A program made the position numbers and the translations under genes. This document shows positions 34,893 to 42,623 of a DNA stretch of 64,000 nt, piece after piece. This DNA comes from Eubacteriales bacterium (GTDB lineage Bacteria > Bacillota > Clostridia > Lachnospirales > Lachnospiraceae): contig JAUNPS010000015.1 in NCBI GenBank assembly GCA_030536575.1, forward strand, positions 31,594 through 95,593, in the 5' to 3' direction. Below the pieces are notes generated by a model that saw nothing but the letters and a program-made list of their open reading frames with translations, did no database searches and was not told the origin of the DNA. Positions within the stretch are counted from its first letter, which is position 1. Each line of letters begins with the position of its first letter.

Positions 34893-35002
34893 CATTTTCT
34901 GGAAAACAAAAATCCTCCGGGCGAGTGCCGAATTCCAGACAGCCGTGCTGGCAGGGAGCTTTGGCGGACGCTGCGGGCTTTGTTTTACATGGAGGAGAGA
35001 CT

Positions 35003-35893
35003 ATGAAGATAAGACGCAAAGATTATGTGGTTGCCATCTGCTGCCTGCTTCCGGCATTGCTGCTGATCTGCTTTTTTATCATTTATCCGGTACTGGATGC
35101 ACTCTACCTGTCCTTCCATTCCTGGAAAGGCATTTATGGGACGCCGAAAATCTGGGTGGGACTGGAAAATTATAAAAGCGCATTGACCAGTGAGCTGTTC
35201 TGGAAAGCAATGCTGAATTCCTTCTGGTTCATTGTAGGAGGCTTCCTGGTGCTGATGCCGCTGTCCTTCGGGCTGGCGCTCCTGATCACCTCAAAATTAA
35301 AAGGAACCAGATTCATGAAAACGGCCTATTTTATGCCGGTTATCTTAGGAACCACCACGGTGGCGCTGATGTGGACGTACATCCTGAACCCGGAATGGGG
35401 CGCATTCGCGCAGATCTTCCGCTGGCTGGGCCTGGACAATCTGGTCTTTGACTGGCTTTCCACGCCGACCCTGAACGTGTGGTGCGTGGTGCTGGTCAAT
35501 GAATGGATGTATGCGGGCTATAATATGCTGATTTTCGCAGCCGGTCTTGTCGCCATCCCCAGCGACCTCTACGAAGCTGCCCTGATCGACGGCTGCGGCG
35601 GCTGGCAGAAGCTTCGCTACATCACCCTTCCCTTATGTAAAAATTCCTTCAAAATTTTCTCCGTCCTCTGTGTGACCGGATGTTTGAAGGTCTTCGATAT
35701 CGTATGGGCGATGACCAGGGGCGGCCCCGGAAATACCAGCTCCACGCCGGCCATTATCCTGTACACCCAGGCGTTCCAGTACAAGCTGTTCGGCCGAAGC
35801 AGCGCTTACAGCATCATCCTGCTGGTATGCGGCGTGCTGCTGAGCCTTGTGATGAACCGGGTCTTCCGTCAGGAAGACGATCTCTATTCTTAA
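35003..35893 (+). CDS. Sugar ABC transporter permease (MalF type)
   Basis: About 296 residues with six membrane helices; starts VVAICCLLPALLLICFFIIYPV. EAA loop: DLYEAALIDGCGGWQKLRYI. A GGPGNTSSTPAIILYTQAF stretch is typical of the CUT1 MalF/UgpA group. The ATG at 35003 has GGAGGAG upstream; an earlier in-frame start at 34853 lies inside the terminator region. Confidence 0.92.
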   Translation: MKIRRKDYVVAICCLLPALLLICFFIIYPVLDALYLSFHSWKGIYGTPKIWVGLENYKSALTSELFWKAMLNSFWFIVGGFLVLMPLSFGLALLITSKLKGTRFMKTAYFMPVILGTTTVALMWTYILNPEWGAFAQIFRWLGLDNLVFDWLSTPTLNVWCVVLVNEWMYAGYNMLIFAAGLVAIPSDLYEAALIDGCGGWQKLRYITLPLCKNSFKIFSVLCVTGCLKVFDIVWAMTRGGPGNTSSTPAIILYTQAFQYKLFGRSSAYSIILLVCGVLLSLVMNRVFRQEDDLYS

Positions 35894-35908
35894 AAGGAGG
35901 CAGGAGCG

Positions 35909-36736
35909 ATGAAGCGAAAAATAATCAATGGCATTCTCTATGTCGTGGCATTTTTATGGGGCGCGATCACCATTCTGCCGCTTCTGATCACTATACTTTC
36001 GTCTTTTAAGAATAATGATGAGATTTATCTTGGCATGTTCCAATTCCCGGAAGTCTGGCGGTTTGAAAACTATAAGGCGGCTGCGGAGATGGCGGACGCC
36101 CTGGTTTCCATGCGGAATTCCCTGTTCCTGGCGCTGGCGACGACGGTGCTGGTGACGGTGGTGGGAATGCTGGCGGCTTATGCCCTTTCCAGAAAAAACA
36201 GGCTGTTTTTCATGAAGCCGCTGAACATCTTTTTCATGATCGGCGTGATGGTTCCGGTGCATTGTACGATTGTGCCGATTTCGAACATTGCGAGCGCGGT
36301 GCATGCGAAAGACCAGTATTGGTTTTTGCTGCTGGTCTATACGACCTTTAACCTGGCGCAGGCCATTTTCCTCTACTCCGGCTATCTGAACGGCATTGAC
36401 CGGGGGCTGGATGAGGCGGCGATTATTGACGGATGCAGCGATATGAAGCTGCTGACGAAGATTCTGCTGCCGATCTGTAAGCCGATCATTGCTACCGAAG
36501 CGATTTTCGTGTTCATTTATGGCTACAGCGAGCTGATTTTCTCGCTGACCCTCATTTCGAAACAGAATATGTATACGGTTTCGCGGGCAATGCTGAGCTT
36601 TGCCGGAAATCATTCGGTAGAAATGGGGCCGCAGTTTGCCTTTGTCGTGATGTCAATGATTCCGACCGTGATCATTTATCTGTTCTTCCACGAGCAGGTG
36701 GAAGCCGGAATGCTGTCCGGTGCAGTGAAAGGTTAA
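35909..36736 (+). CDS. Sugar ABC transporter permease (MalG type)
   Basis: 275 residues, with six helices, EAA loop GLDEAAIIDGCSDMKLLTKI, and the standard ending QVEAGMLSGAVKG. Ribosome site AAAAGGAGG. It forms the pore with the preceding permease; no ATPase is encoded nearby, so a shared MsmX-like ATPase is expected. Confidence 0.92.
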   Translation: MKRKIINGILYVVAFLWGAITILPLLITILSSFKNNDEIYLGMFQFPEVWRFENYKAAAEMADALVSMRNSLFLALATTVLVTVVGMLAAYALSRKNRLFFMKPLNIFFMIGVMVPVHCTIVPISNIASAVHAKDQYWFLLLVYTTFNLAQAIFLYSGYLNGIDRGLDEAAIIDGCSDMKLLTKILLPICKPIIATEAIFVFIYGYSELIFSLTLISKQNMYTVSRAMLSFAGNHSVEMGPQFAFVVMSMIPTVIIYLFFHEQVEAGMLSGAVKG

Positions 36737-36746
36737 GGAAAACGCC

Positions 36747-37751
36747 ATGGCGGTAACGATCAAGGATGTGGCCAGAGAGACGAACCTGGCAGTCTCGACC
36801 ATTTCCAAATATATGAACGGCGGAAAGGTCCGGGCGCAGAATCAGAAGCTGATCGAAGAGGCTGTAGAGCGGCTGGGCTATCAGCCGAATAACCTGGCGC
36901 GGGGCCTTCGGAATTCCAGAACTTATACCATCGGCTTCCTGATGCAGAAGCTGGAAGGCTCTCACAGTGCAAAACTGGTGGAATGTCTGGAGAAAAAAGT
37001 ACAGGAAATGGGATGTTTCCTGACAATTTACTGCCATCGGGAGTCAGCGGAGCTGGCGAGAGGATATGTGGAGTTCCTGACGGAAAAGATGGTGGACGGC
37101 ATTATCGTAAGCCCGGTGTGCACCACCGAAGATTATCTGAAACCGGCCAGGGATGCCGGGATTCCGTACATCATCCTGGAAGATACGAATGGCGTGACGG
37201 ATGCGGATGTGGTGCAGGTGGACTGCGCGTCGGCGTCCTACCAGATCGTAGAGCATCTGATCGAGCAGGGACACCGCAGGATTGCCATTATCCAGGGAAT
37301 GGAGGGAACGACCACTTCCAGGGAGCGTCTAAACGGCTACCTGCGCGTGATGGAGGACTATGAGCTTCCGGTGAATCCGGAGTATTTGGTGAAAGGAATG
37401 TACGACTACCAGTCGGGATACGAAGGGATTCAGAAGCTGTGGGGGCTGAAGCAGCGGCCCACGGCGGTGTTTGTGACGAATTATCATATGAGTATCGGGG
37501 CGCTGGTGGCCATTAATCGGCTGGGAATCCGGGTTCCACAGGAGCTTTCGGTGGCGGCCTTTGATGATCTGGAGCTGTCTTCGCTGGTGCAGCCGCATAT
37601 GACGGCGGTGCGCCAGCCCCTGGAGGGGATGATGGAGGAGGCGTGCAGGCTGCTTGCGAAGCGGATGGATGGGGATTTTGAGGGATTCCCGGAGAAGAAG
37701 AGGCTGAAGGCGGAGGTGATCTGCCGGGATTCGGTGGCGAGGATACGATAA
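36747..37751 (+). CDS. LacI family transcriptional regulator
   Basis: 334 residues. Helix-turn-helix TIKDVARETNLAVSTISKYM and hinge QPNNLARGLRNSRTYTIGFL, then the effector domain (FVTNYHMSIGALVAINRLGI, SVAAFDDLELSS). It is 10 bp behind the permease, so it is the last gene of the ABC operon. Two LacI proteins flank this transporter, suggesting two-signal control or division of labour between the fucosidase genes and the transporter. Confidence 0.93.
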   Translation: MAVTIKDVARETNLAVSTISKYMNGGKVRAQNQKLIEEAVERLGYQPNNLARGLRNSRTYTIGFLMQKLEGSHSAKLVECLEKKVQEMGCFLTIYCHRESAELARGYVEFLTEKMVDGIIVSPVCTTEDYLKPARDAGIPYIILEDTNGVTDADVVQVDCASASYQIVEHLIEQGHRRIAIIQGMEGTTTSRERLNGYLRVMEDYELPVNPEYLVKGMYDYQSGYEGIQKLWGLKQRPTAVFVTNYHMSIGALVAINRLGIRVPQELSVAAFDDLELSSLVQPHMTAVRQPLEGMMEEACRLLAKRMDGDFEGFPEKKRLKAEVICRDSVARIR

Positions 37752-37776
37752 AAAGGCTGCGGGGGCAGCCTTTTTT
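37751..37776 (+). terminator. Terminator of the ABC/LacI operon
   Basis: AAGGCTGC-GGGG-GCAGCC stem followed by six T residues. Confidence 0.85.
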
Positions 37777-37835
37777 GTGTCTGTTTTTCGCGGAAAATGA
37801 GCCTGGAAGCCATGCGGGCGTAGAATTCGGCGGGT

Positions 37836-37937
37836 GAGCCAGGGGGCGCGTCCGTGCGGCTCGGAATGTCGATGCCGAGATTCGGGCGCATTTTCTTATA
37901 GGAGCCGGGGCGCACGTCCGCGCGGCTCGGAATCTCG
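37836..37937. repeat. GC-rich direct repeat, two copies
   Basis: A 36-bp unit (GAGCCNGGGGCGC... GCGGCTCGGAAT.TCG) at 37836-37871 and 37902-37937, period 66 bp, about 80-90 % identical. The remainder of the 37777-37997 gap shows no gene. Confidence 0.65.
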
Positions 37938-37997
37938 CACGGATGACAGGATAACGGGTAGGGTTCGCGGTATGCGTTTCGCCCTGCCAACGCGGCA

Positions 37998-38261
37998 TTA
38001 GTCCTCTTCAATAACCTGGATTTCCAGGTAGTCGAAATCGACGGCGTCGATGAAGCTGTCCTGGGTGAACCGGGTTTTGCTGTGGCGCTTGAAGTCGGCG
38101 ATGTTTGTATCGAGCCAGATGGGCTTGCTCAGGTCAAATTGATAACAGAATTCGTCGATGGCGTGGAAGACTTTGTGGGTGCGGGTGTCGTCGCTTAGGT
38201 CTTCCACGACGGAATCTTTTAACAGGTGGTTGGATTTCCAGATTTTTCCCCAGATTTTCAT
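37998..38261 (-). CDS. Small conserved-looking protein of unknown function
   Basis: 87 residues, not recognised by function. Starts MKIWGKIWKSNHLLKDSVVE with AAGGAG upstream; contains FDLSKPIWLDTNIADFKRHS and ends in an acidic tail. No signal or membrane helix. Its start overlaps the stop of the serine hydrolase gene by 4 bp, so the two are translationally coupled. Confidence 0.72.
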   Translation of the reverse strand: MKIWGKIWKSNHLLKDSVVEDLSDDTRTHKVFHAIDEFCYQFDLSKPIWLDTNIADFKRHSKTRFTQDSFIDAVDFDYLEIQVIEED

Positions 38262-39730
38262 TCTTCTGCTCCTTCCTGGGCCTGGTAGATGGCCGGAGAA
38301 CCGCTCTGGTATTCGACGAGGGTGTAGCCGTCTATGAGCATGTAGCGGTCGGACAGGGCGGAGTCTTCGTCGGTTTCAGGCGGATTAAAATATAGGTAAA
38401 TGGTTTCCGACAAGGCGCGGATCTGGCTTGTGGCAGGCTCGTTTGCCTCGTCGTTTTCGGTCGGCTCCAGGTCTGTGGACAGGATGCAGAGAATGTAGTC
38501 TCCACCGTTGGTGCAGACGATGGCCGCATCGTTTTCAGTGTCGTTGGTTTCACCGGATTTGCTGGCGGTGACGGCCTCTGCGGGGAGACCGTCACGAATC
38601 TTGTAGGTGATGGTCTGATCCATCAGCAGGGATTCCAGGAAGCGGGAAGCCAGGTGGGAGACCATGGTGCCGTCGTAGACTTGCTCCAGGAAGGAAACGC
38701 AGTCTTTGGCGGAGGTTTGGTTTAAGGTGCTGGTATCGTACCAGTAGTCCGGGTCGCCCAGGCCGTTGTATTGGATCGTGTCGGTAAAGCCGTGGCGGCG
38801 GATGAAGTCGTTGACGAGGGCCATGCCTTCCTGGTGGCGGCGCTCCGGGTCCAGGTAGCAGGTCAGGACGTTGGAGGCGTCGTTGCTGCTGATGATGATC
38901 ATTTGGCCCAGGAGGTCGCGTAAGTCTTCCACGTCGGAGACGGCGAGCTGGTCGGAGAAGAGGAGCGGGAGCTGGCCGTCTTCGTTCATTTTTTCCAGGA
39001 CTGCGCCGGCGATGTAGAGCTTGATCAGGCTGGCGGAGGCCTGGGGGTGGTCGTTGATGAGGATGGTCCGGCCGGTGGAGAGGTCTTTCAGGCAGAGGGA
39101 CCAGGTTCCGTCGTAGCTGGCAATCATGTCTTCCAGGGTGGCCTGGAGCTCAGACCAGGTCTCCTGGGCGGCGAGGCCGGGGAGGGGCTGGAAGAGGGTG
39201 GGGCACTGGAAGAAGGTGAAGGTTTCTTCGAGGGTGGGGACGGTGCCTTCCGGGAAGGAGGGGAGCGCCGCGGGGGTGGCCTCGGTTTCCGTTTCGAACT
39301 CGGATTCGGTTTCCGGGGTGAGGTAGAAATCGAAGGAGGCGTTTAAGGCGAGCGGGGCTTCGGATTCGGACTCGGGCGCGACTGTAGTTTCGGCCTCGGA
39401 TTCGGCCACAGCCACAGTTTCGGATTCGGATTTGAGCGCGACCGCAGTTTCAGACTCGGATTCGGGCGCGGCCACAGCTTCGGACTCAGATTCGGGCACA
39501 GCCACAGTTTCGGATTCGGATTCGAGTGCAGCCGCAGTCTCAGACTCCGAAACGGATTCCGCGGTATATTCGGTTTCGTCTATATGGGCGGTCTGACTGA
39601 AGGCCGGAAGAGCGGGTTCGGTCAGGCCGGGGGTGGCCAGGTCGAGGTAGAGCAGGCCGGTGAGACCGGCGAGGGCGCCGGTTTGGAGCAATTTGGAAAG
39701 AAAGTGGTCGGGTTTTCTGGATTTTGGCAT
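38258..39730 (-). CDS. Penicillin-recognising serine hydrolase with Ser/Glu repeat stalk
   Basis: 490 residues. N-terminal membrane anchor/signal region around LLQTGALAGLTGLLYLDL; residues 61-130 are seven exact-length 10-residue units of SESETxAxxE type; then a class A beta-lactamase-like domain with S234-L-I-K237 (SxxK), S281-S-N283 (SxN) and K391-S-G393 (KTG equivalent). The acidic stalk probably carries the enzyme through the cell wall. It may be a D,D-peptidase or a beta-lactamase; the sequence does not decide. Start ATG 39730 with AAAGGAG. Confidence 0.85.
   Translation of the reverse strand: MPKSRKPDHFLSKLLQTGALAGLTGLLYLDLATPGLTEPALPAFSQTAHIDETEYTAESVSESETAAALESESETVAVPESESEAVAAPESESETAVALKSESETVAVAESEAETTVAPESESEAPLALNASFDFYLTPETESEFETETEATPAALPSFPEGTVPTLEETFTFFQCPTLFQPLPGLAAQETWSELQATLEDMIASYDGTWSLCLKDLSTGRTILINDHPQASASLIKLYIAGAVLEKMNEDGQLPLLFSDQLAVSDVEDLRDLLGQMIIISSNDASNVLTCYLDPERRHQEGMALVNDFIRRHGFTDTIQYNGLGDPDYWYDTSTLNQTSAKDCVSFLEQVYDGTMVSHLASRFLESLLMDQTITYKIRDGLPAEAVTASKSGETNDTENDAAIVCTNGGDYILCILSTDLEPTENDEANEPATSQIRALSETIYLYFNPPETDEDSALSDRYMLIDGYTLVEYQSGSPAIYQAQEGAEE
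39341..39550 (-). repeat. 30-bp coding tandem repeat, 7 units
   Basis: Encodes residues 61-130 of the serine hydrolase as seven 10-residue units beginning SESE or SEAE. The regular 30-bp DNA period suggests the copy number can vary by slippage. Confidence 0.8.
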
Positions 39731-39829
39731 AGCAGGCTCCTTTCGTATGACTAAAATGATACAATAAGAGCGGAGAAAAGTAAATCTTTTTCTGCGGCGG
39801 GCTCGTCCGCACAACGTCGTGACGCAAGA

Positions 39830-39958
39830 CATGCCGCTGTACCGGGAGCCGGGGGCCTTCCCTGTGCGCGGGCATGCCGTTATACCGGGAGCCGAGGCCC
39901 CACCCACGTGCCGGGCATGCCGCTGTATCGGGAGCCGGGGCCCCACCCACGTGCCGGA
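39830..39958. repeat. 43-bp tandem repeat, 3 units
   Basis: Three contiguous 43-bp units beginning CATGCCG at 39830, 39873 and 39916 (CATGCCGYTRTAYCGGGAGC ...). They are GC-rich and noncoding, in the divergent gap between the serine hydrolase and the PTS IIC gene. A related GGCATGCCGCTGT motif recurs at about 41177. Confidence 0.85.
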
Positions 39959-40059
39959 TGCGCCGCCCGCCCCAAAACCCTTGCGCTCTCCCTGAAAATG
40001 TGATAGACTTTTCATCTGACAAGACAGCAACGGGACTTCGGTCCGGGAAGGGGAATACC

Positions 40060-41124
40060 ATGAAATGGATTAAAAAGTGGCTGAACAGGGTGTTTATCGA
40101 CGGGTTGAGCGGAATGGCGTTGGGCCTGTTCGCAACGCTGATCGTCGGGACGATCCTCCAGCAGATTGGGACGCTGGTGGGCGACGAGATCGGAGACATG
40201 CTTTATCTGGCGGGAAAGATAGCGGCGGCGATGACCAGCGCCGGAATCGGTGTCGGGGTGGCTTACAAATATAAGGAAAGCCCCCTGGTGGTGCTTTCGG
40301 CGGCTACGGCGGGCACGGTGGGCGGCTATGCCAGCAAGATCCTGGCAGGGACGGTTCTGGTGGACGGCGTAGTGCAGCTTTCCGGACCGGGCGAGCCCCT
40401 GGGCGCTTTCGTGGCGGCCTATGTGGCCATCGAAGCGGGTCATCTGGTTTCCGGGAAGACGAAGATCGATATTCTGGTGACGCCGATCGTGAGCATCGTG
40501 GCCGGGGCTGTGGTGGGCCTGCTCGTGGGGCCGCCGATTTCCCAGTTTATGACGAGCCTGGGTGCGGTCATTAACTGGGGAACCGAGCAGCAGCCGTTCC
40601 TTATGGGGATTGTGGTTTCGGTGCTGATGGGAATGATCCTGACTCTGCCGATCAGCTCCGCGGCCCTGGGCGTGATCCTGAACCTTTCCGGCCTGGCCGC
40701 CGGGGCAGCCACCGTAGGCTGCTGCTGCAACATGGTCGGCTTTGCCGTCGCCAGCTACCGGGAAAACAAAATGGCCGGACTCCTGGCCCAGGGCATCGGG
40801 ACTTCCATGCTCCAGGTGCCAAACATCCTGAAAAAGCCGATCATCTGGCTTCCGGCCATCCTCTCCAGCGCGATCTTAGGCCCGGTGAGTACGCTGGTCT
40901 TCAAGATGACGAACAATGCGACCGGCTCCGGTATGGGAACGGCAGGCTTGGTCGGCCAGATCATGACGTATCAGACCATGGTTCCGGCGGAAGGGCAGAC
41001 GACGGTTTTGATCAAAATTGCACTGATGCATTTTATTCTGCCGGGTGTGCTGGCGCTTCTCATTTCGGAATACATGAGAAAAAAGAAATGGATCCGTCAG
41101 GGGGATATGAAGCTGGATTTATAA
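40060..41124 (+). CDS. PTS-type sugar transporter subunit IIC (PTS_EIIC_2 family)
   Basis: About 354 residues and very hydrophobic, with roughly 8-10 membrane segments. It begins IKKWLNRVFIDGLSGMALGL and contains GPGEPLGAFVAAYVAIEAG and GTSMLQVPNILKKPIIWLP, as in stand-alone IIC-like proteins of Firmicutes. No IIA or IIB gene is adjacent, so whether it phosphorylates its substrate or simply transports is unknown. Ribosome site GGAAGGGG before ATG 40060; the longer frame from 39874 runs through tandem repeats and is rejected. Confidence 0.8.
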   Translation: MKWIKKWLNRVFIDGLSGMALGLFATLIVGTILQQIGTLVGDEIGDMLYLAGKIAAAMTSAGIGVGVAYKYKESPLVVLSAATAGTVGGYASKILAGTVLVDGVVQLSGPGEPLGAFVAAYVAIEAGHLVSGKTKIDILVTPIVSIVAGAVVGLLVGPPISQFMTSLGAVINWGTEQQPFLMGIVVSVLMGMILTLPISSAALGVILNLSGLAAGAATVGCCCNMVGFAVASYRENKMAGLLAQGIGTSMLQVPNILKKPIIWLPAILSSAILGPVSTLVFKMTNNATGSGMGTAGLVGQIMTYQTMVPAEGQTTVLIKIALMHFILPGVLALLISEYMRKKKWIRQGDMKLDL

Positions 41125-41532
41125 GAAATGCCATGCCCCGCATTCCGAGGGCCGCCGGGGCAGGAAATGCCAAGGGCATGCCGCTGTCCCCAAATTTCTG
41201 TTTTCCGCGCTGCGGAAAAAGGTATTTTCAAAAATAAAAGATAGAAAGATGTTCGCAGAGAAAAAGCCTGCGGGCATCTTTTTTATAAAAATTTTAGGTA
41301 CGCGTACATGGAAATAAAAATTAAATAAAAAATATTTACATACAATTTTATGTTGAAAACGGGAGATAAAAGCAAAAAAGGACAAAAATATAGTAAAACT
41401 ATACAAAAAAAGGAGGCTAAAATTGCATATATAGACGAAATAACGAAGATTAACTAAAAAATACTTGAAAAAATCTAAAAAATATCGTATTTTAAATTTA
41501 CAAAAATAAATAAATTTTATGGAGGGTACGAC
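41125..41532 (+). promoter_or_regulatory. Leader/promoter region of the Rbs-type ABC operon
   Basis: A 408-bp gap without a gene. It holds GC-rich hairpins and a CATGCCGCTGT repeat motif (41128-41215), a terminator (41245-41285), the palindrome GTACGCGTAC near 41299 as a possible operator, then AT-rich DNA with a promoter TTGAAA (41465-41470), 17-bp spacer, TATTTT (41488-41493), and the ribosome site GGAGGG before ATG 41533. Confidence 0.55.
41245..41285 (+). terminator. Rho-independent terminator downstream of PTS IIC
   Basis: AAAGATGTTCGCAG / CTGCGGGCATCTTT pair over 14 bp with two wobbles, followed by a T tract. Confidence 0.8.
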
Positions 41533-42561
41533 ATGAAACAGAAAGTAATGGTAAGCGCGATCCTGGTTATGGCAGCGGCGGCAGCGATGGGAGCTACGGT
41601 CTGTGCGGAAGAAGGCAGTAAGAAAATTGCAGTCATGCGGAACATGACCAGTTCCGACCACACGACCCAGTTCTTCGCAGGCTGTGTGGAAGAGGGCGAA
41701 GCCCTGGGCTATACGGTAGACACCTTCATGGCCGACGGCGACGACGTGAAAATGCAGAATATCATGGAACAGAACCTGAATCAGGACTATGACATCTGGA
41801 TCCTGTCCCATGCGAACGAAGGTTATCAGTACGACCTCGTGACCAAAGCCGTAGAAAAAGGCATCCAGGTTGTCGGCTTCGACTGCGGCGGCGACCATGT
41901 GGAAGGCGTCACCTACACCAGCCAGAGCGACGGCGACCTGACCGAAATCTCCCTGGACGCCCTGATCGAAAAGGCAGAGGAGCAGGGAAAGACCCAGCCG
42001 ATCAAGATCGTTGAAGTCAACACCCTGGGCGCCATCGTCCCGTTCGACACCCGTCACGCAAAGATCGAAGAATACGTAGCAGACGGCAAGCTGGAAGTCG
42101 TCCGGATGATCTCCCCGAACCTGGCAGGCGGCGACGCTTACGCAGAAGTAAACACCGGCGTTTCCACCGCGATCCAGAGCGGCCTGGAATTTGACGGCGT
42201 ATGGGCTGCTTCTACCGGATTCCTGGACGGCGTTATGGATGCGGTCAATGCTTCCGGAAACGAATACGTTGTAACCGGCATCGACATTTCCGATACCGAG
42301 CTGCAGCGTCTGGCAAATGAGCCGATGTATTACTGCTGCGCAGCGGTCGATCCCTATGTGATCGGCGCGGTGGATGTCCGGATCGCCGTTTCCAAGGTAC
42401 TTGGCCTGGAAACCCCGGAAACCTACCAGTTCGCGGCCGTTGGCATCAAGAACGGCGAAGTGGAAGAGGGCGCAACCATGGCTTCCCTGAAAGGCGTCAT
42501 CGAAGGCTTCGGCGAATCCGAAGAATTTCTGTCTGACGAACTGAAGGCTCTTTATCAGTAA
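41533..42561 (+). CDS. Sugar ABC transporter substrate-binding protein (RbsB-like)
   Basis: 342 residues. Signal peptide VMVSAILVMAAAAAMGATVCA, then a type I periplasmic-binding fold (KKIAVMRNMTSSDHTTQFFA; FDGVWAASTGFLDGVMDAV; VVTGIDISDTELQRL). One Cys is near the cleavage site (ATVCAEE), but it does not fit a lipobox. It is first in an RbsB-RbsA-RbsC order followed by a LacI gene. The substrate is a small sugar or polyol, not definable here. C-rich codons suggest high expression. Confidence 0.9.
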   Translation: MKQKVMVSAILVMAAAAAMGATVCAEEGSKKIAVMRNMTSSDHTTQFFAGCVEEGEALGYTVDTFMADGDDVKMQNIMEQNLNQDYDIWILSHANEGYQYDLVTKAVEKGIQVVGFDCGGDHVEGVTYTSQSDGDLTEISLDALIEKAEEQGKTQPIKIVEVNTLGAIVPFDTRHAKIEEYVADGKLEVVRMISPNLAGGDAYAEVNTGVSTAIQSGLEFDGVWAASTGFLDGVMDAVNASGNEYVVTGIDISDTELQRLANEPMYYCCAAVDPYVIGAVDVRIAVSKVLGLETPETYQFAAVGIKNGEVEEGATMASLKGVIEGFGESEEFLSDELKALYQ

Positions 42562-42570
42562 CAGGAAAGG

Positions 42571-42607
42571 CTTTTGCACCTCCGGAGATTCTTCGGAGGT
42601 GTAAAAG
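42571..42607 (+). other. Hairpin between binding-protein and ATPase genes
   Basis: CTTTTGCACCTCCG / CGGAGGTGTAAAAG, 14-bp stem with one wobble and a 9-nt loop, without a T run. It probably stabilises the upstream mRNA or dampens downstream expression. Confidence 0.7.
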
Positions 42608-42623
42608 AATACGGGGAAAACTT

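Noticed and set aside
39830-39958. CRISPR array
   Set aside because: The 43-bp units are contiguous with no spacers and no cas genes are near; it is a plain tandem repeat.
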